Assembly: GCA_013334965.1 (NCBI GenBank)
Contig: JAAXWO010000012.1
Coordinates: forward strand, 22,176-86,175
Reading direction: 5' to 3'
Source: Chlorobiaceae bacterium
GTDB lineage: Bacteria > Bacteroidota > Chlorobiia > Chlorobiales > Chlorobiaceae
DNA length: 64,000 nt
The notes under the pieces are model-generated. The model saw only the letters and a list, made by a program, of their open reading frames with translations. It had not been told where the DNA came from and did not search any database. Below are positions 1-10,397 of the stretch, one piece after another (within the stretch, counting starts at the first letter, position 1; the number at the start of each line of letters is the position of its first letter). Position numbers and translations under genes: made by a program.

Positions 1-302
1 TTCATCTTCAGCGGATCATCCTCGAGCGCTCCGCCGTGCAGGCGGATATGGGGATAGTGTGAGGCGGTCCTTTCGGTCCAGGCGTTTCCGCCGTTTATCA
101 CCGTCGATTCGTTTTCATCCACCGATACCCGGTTCGACGCGAGCGCCACGATCTCCCGAAGGATCTCGTGATTGAGCCTGTCAGCCTCCGTTGCCACATC
201 GTCCCTTATTTTCGACGCGATGCTTTCCAGTTTTTCCAGGGTGACCTTACCTATGGTGCAGAGCGCTTCGGGGCTCCGTTTTTTTCGATCTTCCAGATTC
301 AT
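1..302 (-). CDS. Hypothetical protein, N-terminal part (gene runs off the window start)
   Basis: An open frame of 100 codons reads leftwards from an ATG at 302 without a stop. The start MNLEDRKKRS is followed by a helical, charged stretch (about residues 18-60) and a more polar segment ending at the window edge. I do not recognise a family. It is divergent from groES, sharing the intergenic region that carries the CIRCE element. Its reading frame is clean but short, so the call rests on length and position. Confidence 0.5.
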   Translation of the reverse strand, partial: MNLEDRKKRSPEALCTIGKVTLEKLESIASKIRDDVATEADRLNHEILREIVALASNRVSVDENESTVINGGNAWTERTASHYPHIRLHGGALEDDPLKM

Positions 303-353
303 GAAGAGGGATGAGGTTTCGGGTTTTGCGTTGCAATTACAATAAAAAAATAT

Positions 354-381
354 TTGCTGTCAGGAAATCTTTTTTTATACT
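354..381 (+). promoter_or_regulatory. Probable sigma-70-type promoter of groESL
   Basis: TTGCTG (354-359) and TATACT (376-381) are separated by 16 bp and lie just upstream of the CIRCE element, so a start point would fall next to or inside the operator, as expected for HrcA repression. Predicted by eye only. Confidence 0.5.
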
Positions 382-392
382 TAAAGCATCTG

Positions 393-419
393 TTAGCACT
401 CTCCCCTGATGAGTGCTAA
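393..419 (+). promoter_or_regulatory. CIRCE operator (HrcA binding site)
   Basis: TTAGCACTC (393-401), a 9-bp spacer and GAGTGCTAA (411-419) match the CIRCE consensus perfectly in both arms and spacing. CIRCE is the known binding site of the heat-shock repressor HrcA upstream of groESL operons. It sits 82 bp before the groES start codon. hrcA itself is not in the window. Confidence 0.95.
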
Positions 420-423
420 TGCG

Positions 424-444
424 ACCTGAACCATGCGTTCAGGT
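424..444 (+). other. Perfect hairpin in the groES leader
   Basis: ACCTGAAC (424-431) and GTTCAGGT (437-444) form a perfect 8-bp stem with a 5-nt loop, only 4 bp downstream of CIRCE. It would fall at the 5' end of the mRNA and could stabilise the transcript or be a second protein site. No T-tract follows, so it is not a terminator. Confidence 0.45.
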
Positions 445-501
445 TATGTTTTATCCCAGTGACATAATGATCAATCATCAACTCAAACGAGAAAGAAGAC
501 A

Positions 502-789
502 ATGAACTTGAAACCATTAGCTGATCGAGTTATTGTTAAGCCCGCGCAGGCTGAGGAAAAAACCAAGGGTGGCCTCTACATTCCCGATACCGGCAAAGAG
601 AAGCCGCAGTACGGTGAAGTCGTCGCCGTTGGTGCAGGCAAGGTTGCAGAAAACGGCCAGCTGCTCCAGATGCAGGTTACCGTCGGAAGCAAGGTTCTGT
701 ACGGCAAGTACTCCGGTACGGAAGTCCAGGTCGAAGGCGAGGACTACCTCATCATGCGCGAAGCTGACATTTTTGCTATTCTTGACTAA
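502..789 (+). CDS. groES: Co-chaperonin GroES
   Basis: The 95-residue protein is the normal length for Cpn10 and shows the family pattern: start [19 protein letters not shown], the mobile-loop region with TKGGLYIPD near residue 22, and the end [13 protein letters not shown]. It caps the GroEL ring and together they refold client proteins in the cytoplasm at ATP cost. A purine-rich stretch (GAAAGAAGA) lies before the ATG. It is followed by groEL after 47 bp and is under the upstream CIRCE element. A more divergent GroES-like protein is encoded at 48894. Confidence 0.98.
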   Translation: MNLKPLADRVIVKPAQAEEKTKGGLYIPDTGKEKPQYGEVVAVGAGKVAENGQLLQMQVTVGSKVLYGKYSGTEVQVEGEDYLIMREADIFAILD

Positions 790-836
790 TAACCCACTGT
801 TTGCATTTTAAAATCCTATAGGAGGAACGCTTAACA

Positions 837-2480
<1,644 letters not shown>

Positions 2481-2528
2481 TCTGTTGGTACATCCAACTC
2501 AATAATGGCTGTCCTGAAAGGGCGGTCA

Positions 2529-2572
2529 GAAAAGCAGAAGGGCTACCCGAAAAGGTGGCCCTTCTGCTTTTC
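2529..2572 (+). terminator. Terminator-like hairpin after groEL
   Basis: Positions 2529-2543 (GAAAAGCAGAAGGGC) pair perfectly with 2558-2572 around a 14-nt loop that can itself pair ACC with GGT. The stem ends in TTTT on both strands, so it could work in both directions, although no long T-tract follows. Confidence 0.75.
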
Positions 2573-2913
2573 ATGCTTGATCAGCGTTAACTCCGGCTGT
2601 TGCGAACATGGTGTGCGAATATCTCTGATTTCGTCGGATCTGATAACTATTGATTTCAATAACATGGCGTTATGTCTTTTTCAAAGTCCGGCAAACCGAC
2701 CTATAATCTTTATATTAACGTTTGGATTGAGCGTGTTAGAATGATTTTCTGGTCGACAGCTTCCCCGAAAATGTAGAGTCCGCTCAACAATTCGATATGA
2801 GGTCTGAGAATTAACGATTAACAGCTCATGTCCTGTTGACGGCAGCATCATGTCCATGAAGTTTATCGAAAAACGGTGAAGGACGGTATAACAATTAAAA
2901 CAGCATTTTGATT
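2573..2913. other. AT-richer intergenic stretch without a gene
   Basis: About 340 bp between the groEL hairpin and the adenylate-forming enzyme. It is visibly lower in GC than the flanks. The only open frame (to 2744) begins just after groEL and runs through the hairpin, so I regard it as spurious. No clear promoter or RNA gene is seen. Confidence 0.5.
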
Positions 2914-4389
2914 ATGGCTAATCTGATTAATCCTGTAAAACATTTACTTCTCAGGGCGAAGATACAACCGGAAAAAATCGCTGTTTGTGATATTTATGAC
3001 GCTATCAGTTACAGGAATTTATTGGTGCTGGTGACGAAAATCGCCAGAAAACTTGAGCTGCTCGGATTCAAGCCTGGTGATTTGGCCATAACATCCCTTC
3101 CACCAAAATTTGATTGGATTTTTACCAATGCCTTGTTCCACGAGGCATGTATCACCTGTTCCAATCATGGTTATAAACCAGTTGATGAATCCCTGGAGGT
3201 TGATTGGGTTATTTCCGATAGAGTCGTTGATAATGTCGAGCAAGAAAAGTTGATACTTGTTGATCAGGCCTGGATAACTGATGCGCTTGAATGCGAAGGG
3301 ATCGGCTCCATCAAGCCCTATGCTGCTGATAATGAGGTATGCCGCCTGATACTGACCTCAGGGACAACGGGTGACGCAAAGGCGGTCGCACTGCCTTTAA
3401 AAACCATTTACGGTAGATGCAGCGTCATCAATAATTATTGGTGTGGGCCGGGTAGCGAAATCAATATGATGTCACTTGCCACGGTCGGCGGTTTTTTTTC
3501 TGCAATAAACTCCATAATGACCGGCGGGACATATTACTGTGTGAATAAATCAAGTGATGTCGTCAAACTTGCCATGAGTCATACGATTGACAGCGTTACA
3601 GCCTCTCCGATTCAATTGGCCTCATTGGTCGCAGAGCTTGAGTCAGTAAAAGGGACACGGCCTTCATTCAGGCTGATAAGATCTGCCGGCGGAACCGTGT
3701 CGGCGGCTTTGCTGGATCGTCTGCTCAGGATGACTGATGCGGAAATTTATAATATCTATGGATCTACAGAGCTTGGCGGGGTAACTCTCGACTTGATCCA
3801 TTACCCATATAGTCCGGAACGAGCCGGTTATGTGCTGACTGGCGTTGTGGTTGAGATTGTGGATGAAGATGATAATCCTCTGCCTTTCGGTGCTGAAGGC
3901 GTTATACGAGCCAGAAGCAATAATATGGTCAATGAGTACTATAAAAATCCCCAGGCTACAGCCATCTCATTTAAAAATGGGTGGTTCTATCCTGGTGACA
4001 GGGGTCTCCTGAAGAACGACGGATTGCTTTTACTCGCTGGCCGGGAAAGTGAACTCATCAACCGGGGCGGCATAAAGATCAATCCTGATACGATCGATCG
4101 CTTCCTTGCTGATTACAGTGGTGTAGAAGATGCAGCTGTTTGCGGTGTGGAAAACAGGTCCGGCATTCAGGATGTGGTGGTGGCAATTATTGTCCCTGAA
4201 GACTTTGATATGAAAACGCTCAATATGGAATTATTGAAGAAGTTCGGCCAGTCAATAAGTCCAGTGATTCTGGTGAGAGTCAAGCAAATCCCCAGAAATG
4301 AGATGGGTAAGGTGATGAGGTCCCGGATGAGCGAGCAGCTGGCAGTAATTCTTGCTGACTATGAGTCCCGGAAAAATCAGTCGTCATGA
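2914..4389 (+). CDS. AMP-dependent synthetase/ligase (acyl-adenylate-forming enzyme)
   Basis: About 491 residues of the ANL superfamily, which activates a carboxylic acid as acyl-AMP and usually passes it to CoA or a carrier. Core motifs are present in order: LILTSGTTGDAKAV (P-loop-like A3), NIYGSTELGG (A5), GWFYPGDRG with GLLLLAGRESELINRGGIKI (A7-A8), and EMGKVMRSRM near the end, which carries the catalytic Lys region. The substrate cannot be told from sequence. The ATG at 2914 is preferred; an in-frame TTG at 2908 is possible. Base composition is clearly AT-richer than the neighbours and there is no operon partner, so horizontal acquisition is plausible. Confidence 0.8.
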   Translation: MANLINPVKHLLLRAKIQPEKIAVCDIYDAISYRNLLVLVTKIARKLELLGFKPGDLAITSLPPKFDWIFTNALFHEACITCSNHGYKPVDESLEVDWVISDRVVDNVEQEKLILVDQAWITDALECEGIGSIKPYAADNEVCRLILTSGTTGDAKAVALPLKTIYGRCSVINNYWCGPGSEINMMSLATVGGFFSAINSIMTGGTYYCVNKSSDVVKLAMSHTIDSVTASPIQLASLVAELESVKGTRPSFRLIRSAGGTVSAALLDRLLRMTDAEIYNIYGSTELGGVTLDLIHYPYSPERAGYVLTGVVVEIVDEDDNPLPFGAEGVIRARSNNMVNEYYKNPQATAISFKNGWFYPGDRGLLKNDGLLLLAGRESELINRGGIKINPDTIDRFLADYSGVEDAAVCGVENRSGIQDVVVAIIVPEDFDMKTLNMELLKKFGQSISPVILVRVKQIPRNEMGKVMRSRMSEQLAVILADYESRKNQSS

Positions 4390-4483
4390 CGATAACCCCT
4401 GACCGGGTCCATAGCGCTGGCGCCATGGGCCCAGTCCACTTTACCGGAAAGAGCCTGAACCTTTGCCAGAGCCCGTGACAGTA

Positions 4484-6502
4484 TCACTGGTGACAGGATT
4501 CAGAGATCTTCAGGATGCTTTGTACGGTTTGCGACAGTTTATGCAGGGTAAACGGCTTCATGATGAAATGCGTGTCATCATCAAACATGTCATCGGTAAC
4601 GTAGGCTGTCATGAACAGTGTTTTAATGTCCGGGCAGATGCTCCTCAGTTTCGATGACAGATCATTTCCGTTCATCTTCGGCATAATTACATTGGTCAGC
4701 AGCAGATCAACCGTACGAGAGGATAGCGAGGCGAGACGAATGGCTTCATAAGGGGATGTTGCCGTCAGTACCCTGTATCCGTTGGCGGCGAGAGTCGGCC
4801 TGATGATTTCGAGCATCGCCGGGTCGTCTTCGACCAGCAGAATCACTCCTCCCCGTTCATCACTTCCTGCAGAACCCTCTTCATGTGAGGGCGGCGCAGA
4901 CTCGGCATTACCTTTAAACTCAGGCAGATAGATGCTGAAGTTGCTCCCTTTGCCGGGGACGCTCCGGCATTCGACGTATCCGTTGTTCTGTTTGACGATG
5001 CCATAGATCGTCGACAGCCCCATGCCGGAACCTTTTCCGATCTCCTTTGTGGTAAAGAACGGCTCGAAAATGTGGGGCCGTACGCCCGGGTCAATACCTG
5101 TACCGGTATCGATTACCGAAATCATGACATAGTCTCCCGGCGTGTGACATGCATGGCCGGTATAGCAATCAACCTGCTCCACCCTGATGACGGAGGTTTC
5201 GATAAAGACAGAACCAGCGCCGATGATCGCATCGCGTGCATTGACGCAAAGGTTGGTGACGATCTGGTCGAGCTGTGACGGATCGATCAGGAGCTCGGCC
5301 TGGCTGCTGCCGGGGTGGAATTCGAATGTTATCTGCTCGTCGACAAGGCTTTCAAGCATGGGGAAAAGCTCTCCGAGCGCAGCATCCAGCGCCAATATCC
5401 TGGGTTGCGTGGCCTGTTTCCGTGCAAACGCAAGGAGCTGATGGATCATATCTGCGGCCCTGACGGATGCGGTGCGGATATTTTCAAGACTTTCGGCGAA
5501 CGGATCGGCCCGTTCCATTTCGTCGAGGACGAGCTCTGCATTTCCGAGGATCGCCATGAGCATATTGTTGATGTCGTGTGCGATTCCTCCGGCGAGCTGA
5601 CCGATCAACTCCATCTTTTGTGTATGCTGAATCACCTCCTGCATCTTCTGTTCCGACTCTTCAGCATATTTTTTTGAGATGATATCCCATGCGACGCCGA
5701 CAAGGATGCTTACGAGTTTAATGTCGCCGGCATTGTAATCGGTCGGTTTGTTGCCGATCTCAAGCGTCGCCATCACAAGGCCATTGCGTATCAGGGGCAC
5801 GATCAATTCCCGTCCGACCTCCAGGTGCTCAACAGTTTCGATGTTGCAATGCCTGAGCGTCGAGTAATCATTATGGAACACGGCGGCCTTTTGCCTTACG
5901 ACATCGGCACATACCCTGGATTTGATCTTTGTCGGATGAAGCGCCGCACCGCATTTATCCAGTTTGGAGTTGCTCGAACAAGCTTGCCGTAATATGGTCG
6001 TCTGATCGTCCGACACAAAATTGAAGAACCCTATTGAGCTTCCGGTCAAACGCTCGGCTTCATCAAGGGTGAACGATAGCAGCTCTTCAGTCGATGAGGA
6101 GCCTGCCATCTCAAGCAATCGCAGGCGGAAGTCTGTCAGCGCCTCAAAGTGCTTGCGTTCGCTCATGTCATGAATGATCGAATAGACAACAGCTTTACCC
6201 TGAAGATCAATCGTATTGCTGAATATCTCGACATCGCGGATCGAACCGTCCGCCATTCTGTGGTAGGTTGAAAATATTTTCTGTCCTGCATCTCCTGACC
6301 TGGGGGCATCGGTTGTCGCCCCGGAAGAGGTGGGCGACTCGATCTCTCCAAAGTTTTTCTGGATGAGTTCCTTTCTTGACCAGCCGTAAAAATTCGCGGC
6401 AGACTGATTCGCTTCAATGATATTGCCGGTTCCAGCGTCGATCAGCAGCATCACTGCCGGATGGCTTTTAAGCACGTTCCTGAAGTCCGTTTCGCTGTAC
6501 AT
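4484..6502 (-). CDS. Hybrid sensor histidine kinase (PAS-GAF-HisKA-HATPase-receiver)
   Basis: A soluble 672-residue kinase with no membrane segments. Domains in order: PAS (about 5-120), GAF (about 125-275), HisKA with the phosphorylatable His in GGIAHDINN (H309), HATPase with N-box LDQIVTNLCVNARDAI, G1 DTGTGIDPG, F-box FEPFFTT and G2 GKGSGMGLSTIYGIVKQ, then a C-terminal receiver from about 550. The receiver keeps the acidic pair (LLVEDD), the Thr (MTAY) and Lys (MKPF), but the phosphoacceptor is Asn604 (LLLTNVIMP) instead of Asp. It may therefore sense or dock rather than be phosphorylated. It is monocistronic and converges on the upstream synthetase. No cognate regulator is adjacent. Confidence 0.9.
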   Translation of the reverse strand: MYSETDFRNVLKSHPAVMLLIDAGTGNIIEANQSAANFYGWSRKELIQKNFGEIESPTSSGATTDAPRSGDAGQKIFSTYHRMADGSIRDVEIFSNTIDLQGKAVVYSIIHDMSERKHFEALTDFRLRLLEMAGSSSTEELLSFTLDEAERLTGSSIGFFNFVSDDQTTILRQACSSNSKLDKCGAALHPTKIKSRVCADVVRQKAAVFHNDYSTLRHCNIETVEHLEVGRELIVPLIRNGLVMATLEIGNKPTDYNAGDIKLVSILVGVAWDIISKKYAEESEQKMQEVIQHTQKMELIGQLAGGIAHDINNMLMAILGNAELVLDEMERADPFAESLENIRTASVRAADMIHQLLAFARKQATQPRILALDAALGELFPMLESLVDEQITFEFHPGSSQAELLIDPSQLDQIVTNLCVNARDAIIGAGSVFIETSVIRVEQVDCYTGHACHTPGDYVMISVIDTGTGIDPGVRPHIFEPFFTTKEIGKGSGMGLSTIYGIVKQNNGYVECRSVPGKGSNFSIYLPEFKGNAESAPPSHEEGSAGSDERGGVILLVEDDPAMLEIIRPTLAANGYRVLTATSPYEAIRLASLSSRTVDLLLTNVIMPKMNGNDLSSKLRSICPDIKTLFMTAYVTDDMFDDDTHFIMKPFTLHKLSQTVQSILKISESCHQ

Positions 6503-6691
6503 TGCGATTATTGCTTGTGCCGGATAACTCCGCCTGATTCGGCAAAAATGATTTCTTGCAGGCAGAGCAGGTGACTATTTACAAGTATACCTGTTTTTTT
6601 CAATATTGTTCTGTCAGGTTTACTGCGGGCAACGTAATAATTCGTCATGGTGCGGTCAGTCCGGACGACTTTCGCTGAATGGAACGGATTG

Positions 6692-6758
6692 GCGCTTCCC
6701 GGTTGTCCGGATTTGACGGAATTCCGTCCGAATCCTCAGTGTCCTGACCCGGAAGCGC
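6692..6758. repeat. Nested inverted repeat
   Basis: Outer arms GCGCTTCCCGG (6692-6702) and CCGGAAGCGC (6749-6758) pair with one bulged C. Inside lies the perfect 14-bp palindrome GACGGAATTCCGTC (6715-6728), flanked by GGATT and AATCC that extend it imperfectly. No T-tract follows on either strand. Function unknown. Confidence 0.55.
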
Positions 6759-6993
6759 TAAAGGGTTGCTCCTCTTTATCCTGTTTGACGATCTCCTTTA
6801 AAGCGTTTTCGAAATGCTTATATTCCAGCAATATGATCCTTGCCGGGAATACTGGCAACTTTCTGTTTATGGTAGGGTTATAAGCGTTCTGCAATTTTTT
6901 TTGCAGAGCAGCCAGCAGGTGAAAGGGCGCGTTTGATGACCTGAGACGCAGGCGGCGGTTCATCAGCCGTCCCCAACCGGCGATTGATAACAA
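6736..6993 (-). CDS. Possible small protein, unrecognised
   Basis: An 85-codon frame (or 75 from an internal Met) whose C-terminal half, around [18 protein letters not shown], reads like an amphipathic helix. It ends next to the inverted repeat at 6692-6758. There is no recognisable family or convincing ribosome site. It may equally be chance. Confidence 0.2.
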   Translation of the reverse strand: MLSIAGWGRLMNRRLRLRSSNAPFHLLAALQKKLQNAYNPTINRKLPVFPARIILLEYKHFENALKEIVKQDKEEQPFSASGSGH

Positions 6994-7038
6994 TACGAGA
7001 CTGACAAAAGGCGATTCAACCGATTTTCAATTATTTTC

Positions 7039-7722
7039 ATGAGAGCTGTACTGCTGGTCAGCGGAGGGATGGACAGCCTGGTCGCCACGGCCCTGGCCCA
7101 TCATCAGGGATTTGACCTCGCCGCCATGCATGTCAATTATGGTCAGAGGACATGGCAGAAGGAGCTTGAGTGTTTCCGCCTGATCTGCGATCATTACGGT
7201 ATTGACCGACGCCTGGAGGTCGACGCCGCTTTCCTTGGGGCTATCGGCGGCTCTTCGCTTACCGATGCGGCCATTCCCGTCGGCCCTGCCGACCTTGGGG
7301 GAAGTACCATTCCGACAAGCTATGTTCCGTTCCGGAACGCCTGTTTCCTTTCCATGGCAGTAAGCTGGTCAGAGGTTATCGGTGCCGACCGGATCTTCAT
7401 CGGCGCCGTCGAAGAGGACTCTTCCGGCTATCCTGACTGCCGCAAGGTTTTCTACGACGCATTCAATCGCGTCATCGATCTCGGTACGAGGCCTGAGACT
7501 GAAATCGAGATCATGACTCCTCTCATCGCGATGAGCAAGGCCGATATCGTCTCAAGGGGCGTTGAGCTCGACGCTCCGTTCAATTACAGTTGGTCCTGTT
7601 ACAAAAGCGAAGGACGGGCATGCGGGGTATGCGACAGTTGTGCCCGGCGCCTGAGGGCATTCGAAATAGCAGGTCTCCGCGACCCGGTCGAATATGAGGT
7701 GAGGCCGAACTATCTGCAGTAA
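7039..7722 (+). CDS. queC: 7-cyano-7-deazaguanine (preQ0) synthase QueC
   Basis: A 227-residue enzyme that makes preQ0 from 7-carboxy-7-deazaguanine and ammonia with ATP, in queuosine biosynthesis. It starts with the N-type PP-loop [12 protein letters not shown] (residues 5-16), contains [16 protein letters not shown] typical of QueC, and ends with the zinc-binding Cys cluster C-x8-C-x2-C-x2-C around [16 protein letters not shown]. Length is normal. queA, a later enzyme of the same pathway, lies at 19220 in the window. The CPBP gene follows after 29 bp on the same strand. Confidence 0.95.
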   Translation: MRAVLLVSGGMDSLVATALAHHQGFDLAAMHVNYGQRTWQKELECFRLICDHYGIDRRLEVDAAFLGAIGGSSLTDAAIPVGPADLGGSTIPTSYVPFRNACFLSMAVSWSEVIGADRIFIGAVEEDSSGYPDCRKVFYDAFNRVIDLGTRPETEIEIMTPLIAMSKADIVSRGVELDAPFNYSWSCYKSEGRACGVCDSCARRLRAFEIAGLRDPVEYEVRPNYLQ

Positions 7723-7751
7723 TATTTTAACCAAGAAATTTCACTGAATCC

Positions 7752-8450
7752 ATGGAAAAGGCATTAGCAAATCCTTCCGATTCCCGCTCCCTCAACGAGA
7801 GGCTCAAACTCGCGTTCGGGCTGACGGCTCTCATTTGGGTAGTCGGACTTGTCGGTCATTTCACTCCGTTGCTCGAATGGCCGGCCCTCTTCATTTACGT
7901 GATCGGCTCCATAGGCGTGGTGGTCTGGCGCGGAAAGAGCCGCGGTGAATGGGCTGAGATGTATCTTGCCGGGGGCGACCTGAAGAAGTCCCTCAAATGG
8001 GGCGGTATCGCAGGTGTCATTCTTTTCGGAATGGACGTCTTCAATACGGTGATGTGGTACAAGAATGGTGGAGCGCCGATGGGCGATATGGTCGGCATTC
8101 TCGTGAACAAGAACTTTCTCTACCTGTTTCCGGTACTCGTGCTGGCCGAGGAGTTTCTCTGGAGGGGGCTCATGCTTTCCTCAATGATCGAGAAAGGCTT
8201 CAACAAGCACCTGACTGTTTTTGTGACAGCAGCGTTCTATGTGGTGAACCATTTTGCCGTCGCCCCGGTAGGCATGAAGGAGCGCGCCCTGATGGCCATG
8301 ATGGCTTTTCCGATTGGCATTCTCGGCGGTTATATTGTGCTGAGGTCCAAAAATGTCTGGGGAAGCGTGTTGGTGCATATGGTGACCATGTTTTCCATGG
8401 TGCTTGATATTTTCGTCATCCCCGGTCTTGTCTACAAATTTGTGCACTGA
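7752..8450 (+). CDS. CPBP family intramembrane metalloprotease
   Basis: A 232-residue membrane protein with about six hydrophobic segments. The ABI/CPBP signature is present: E133-E134-x3-R138 (AEEFLWRG) and His167 in VVNHFAVAP, with a later helix that would supply further ligands. Members are Rce1-like proteases of the inner membrane, some acting on prenylated substrates or in bacteriocin immunity; the client here is unknown. The gene lies between queC and trpA with short spacers, so transcription with them is likely, without implying a shared function. Confidence 0.85.
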   Translation: MEKALANPSDSRSLNERLKLAFGLTALIWVVGLVGHFTPLLEWPALFIYVIGSIGVVVWRGKSRGEWAEMYLAGGDLKKSLKWGGIAGVILFGMDVFNTVMWYKNGGAPMGDMVGILVNKNFLYLFPVLVLAEEFLWRGLMLSSMIEKGFNKHLTVFVTAAFYVVNHFAVAPVGMKERALMAMMAFPIGILGGYIVLRSKNVWGSVLVHMVTMFSMVLDIFVIPGLVYKFVH

Positions 8451-8468
8451 TCGTATTCATCTTTCCTT

Positions 8469-9272
8469 ATGATCGAGAACCGAATCACCCGCCTGATGAA
8501 GCAGGATAAAAAACTGCTCATCGCGTACTATATGCCTGAATTTCCTGTGCCCGGGGCTACGCTTCCGGTGCTCGAAGCCTTGCAGGAGAACAATGTCGAC
8601 ATCATCGAGCTCGGCATGCCCTACTCCGATCCGATCGGCGACGGGCCAGTCATCCAGGATGCTGGCCATACGGCCATCCGTCACGGCGTGACCGTCCGAA
8701 GCATCCTTGATATGGTCAAGAAAGCCAGAAACGGGGATGGGTGCCGGAAGATCACCACGCCTATCCTGCTGATGGGTTACAGCAATCCTCTCATCGCCTA
8801 TGGCGGCGACTGTTTCATGGCCGATGCAATCGAGGCGGGTGTCGATGGGCTGCTGATCCCTGATCTTCCTCCTGAAGAGTCGGAGGATTTTCTTGAACGT
8901 GCAAGAAGTTTCGGGCTTACGGTCGTCTACCTCATCTCGCCAGTCACTCCTCCGGATCGGATTGAACTCATCGACTGCATGTCCACCGATTTTTCATACT
9001 GCCTTGCCGTCAATGCTACGACGGGAACCGGGAAACTCGACGATGCAGGCATGGACCGGAAGATCGAAGAGTACCTGAAGCGGGTTCGCGAACACACAAA
9101 AAAGAAATTCGTCGTCGGGTTCGGCATCAGGGACCGCGAACGCGTCCACAGGATGTGGGAGCTTGCCGACGGCGCAGTGGTCGGTACGGCCCTGTTGCAG
9201 CATGTGGCCGACGCCAAAAGCCCTGAAGAGACTGCCAGCAAGGCTGCCAGCTTCTGGAAATCACTGCAGTAA
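8469..9272 (+). CDS. trpA: Tryptophan synthase alpha subunit
   Basis: A 267-residue TIM-barrel protein that cleaves indole-3-glycerol phosphate to indole and glyceraldehyde 3-phosphate. The catalytic Glu47 (IIELGMPYSDP) and Asp58 (IGDGP) correspond to E49 and D60 of the Salmonella enzyme. The phosphate site GVDGLLIPDLPPEE and VGFGIRDRERV are also seen. trpB and the rest of the trp pathway are not in the window, so the gene is separated from its usual partner. It starts 18 bp after the CPBP gene. Confidence 0.95.
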   Translation: MIENRITRLMKQDKKLLIAYYMPEFPVPGATLPVLEALQENNVDIIELGMPYSDPIGDGPVIQDAGHTAIRHGVTVRSILDMVKKARNGDGCRKITTPILLMGYSNPLIAYGGDCFMADAIEAGVDGLLIPDLPPEESEDFLERARSFGLTVVYLISPVTPPDRIELIDCMSTDFSYCLAVNATTGTGKLDDAGMDRKIEEYLKRVREHTKKKFVVGFGIRDRERVHRMWELADGAVVGTALLQHVADAKSPEETASKAASFWKSLQ

Positions 9273-9341
9273 CGCCTATTCATGACGGCGTTCCGAAATG
9301 ATTATGGACGCCGTCATGGCCACCCACCCATTCTCCCGACA

Positions 9342-10397
9342 ATGCAAGAAACGAGCACAGTTTACCCCGCGGTTACGGTCATCATTCCGCACCTGAAGAA
9401 CCGGGGTATGCTCGAGTCCTGCCTTGACTCCCTACGCCAGAGCCTTTACAAACGCCTTTCCGTTCTCGTCGTCGATAACGGCGGTCGGTTGTCCGACCTT
9501 TCCGGCATCGAAACTTCATACCCGGAAATCGATGTGATCAGGCTTCCCGTAAACGCGGGATATGCGGGCGGATGCAATGAGGGCCTGAATCGGTCGTCGT
9601 CGAAATATGTGGTTTTCATGAATGACGATGCAGTGGTTGATCCGGGATGGCTCGGCCCGCTCGTCGACGAGGCCGAACGCGATCCGCTCATCGGGGCATT
9701 GCAACCCAAGATCCTCTCGCTCAAAGGGAGGCGTGAAGGTCGACGCACGTTCGATTATGCCGGTGCGGCAGGAGGTCTTATGGATCGTCTGGGGTTTCCG
9801 TATTGTCTCGGCAGGACCTTCAGCGGCAGGGAAGAGGACCGTGGACAGTATGATAAAGCCCGGGAGATATTCTGGGCCTCAGGCGTGGCCATGTTTGCCT
9901 CTCGTGAACTGCTCGTGGGCCTTGGCGGGTTCGAAACCGGTTTTTTCATGCACATGGAGGAGATCGATCTGTGCTGGCGGTTGAGGATGTCCGGCCACAG
10001 CGTTCGTTCGGTTCCGGACTCCGTCGTCTGGCATGAGGGGGGGGCCTCGCTGCAGGAGGGGAGTCCCATGAAGGTCTACTATAACCACCGCAACGCCATA
10101 ACCATGCTGCTCCGGAACCGCAGCCTCGTTCCCCTGTTGCTGGTTTTGCCGCTCAGGCTGCTGCTTGAGGCAGCAGCTGCGCTCTACTATCTTTCAGGCG
10201 GAGCCGATGGGCGCGCCAAGGCGAAGCAGGTTCTGCGAGCCATGCGGGACAACGTTGCCGGGTTCGGAGCAACCCTTCAAGATCGTCGGCAGATCCAGCA
10301 GGCAAGGAGGGTCGGTGACCGGGCGCTGTTCAGGGAGGCCCCTCTTTCAGTTTTTCTTCTTGATGCTTCTCAGCGCCGGGCATCTGATTCGCAGTAA
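9342..10397 (+). CDS. Family 2 glycosyltransferase (WbbL/rhamnosyltransferase-like)
   Basis: About 351 residues. A GT-A fold is indicated by VTVIIPHLKNRGMLESCLDSL at the start, YAGGCNEGLNRSSSKYVVFMNDD (the DxD-type nucleotide-sugar site) and the acceptor-side motif MHMEEIDLCWRLRMSGH. A C-terminal hydrophobic stretch (LVPLLLVLPLRLLLEA) suggests membrane association. It likely transfers a sugar to a cell-surface glycan. I chose the ATG at 9342 because the family homology begins right after it; an upstream ATG at 9282 is in frame. Its end overlaps the convergent SRPBCC gene by 28 bp. Confidence 0.8.
   Translation: MQETSTVYPAVTVIIPHLKNRGMLESCLDSLRQSLYKRLSVLVVDNGGRLSDLSGIETSYPEIDVIRLPVNAGYAGGCNEGLNRSSSKYVVFMNDDAVVDPGWLGPLVDEAERDPLIGALQPKILSLKGRREGRRTFDYAGAAGGLMDRLGFPYCLGRTFSGREEDRGQYDKAREIFWASGVAMFASRELLVGLGGFETGFFMHMEEIDLCWRLRMSGHSVRSVPDSVVWHEGGASLQEGSPMKVYYNHRNAITMLLRNRSLVPLLLVLPLRLLLEAAAALYYLSGGADGRAKAKQVLRAMRDNVAGFGATLQDRRQIQQARRVGDRALFREAPLSVFLLDASQRRASDSQ

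Larger units (their letters stand above)
6503..7038. other. Intergenic region between the kinase and queC
   Basis: About 536 bp holding a large inverted repeat (6692-6758) and one doubtful minus-strand frame (6736-6993), listed separately. I see no preQ1 riboswitch pattern upstream of queC. Confidence 0.4.

Noticed and set aside
2505..2744. A 79-codon open frame after groEL
   Set aside because: It runs straight through the groEL hairpin terminator and has no homology.
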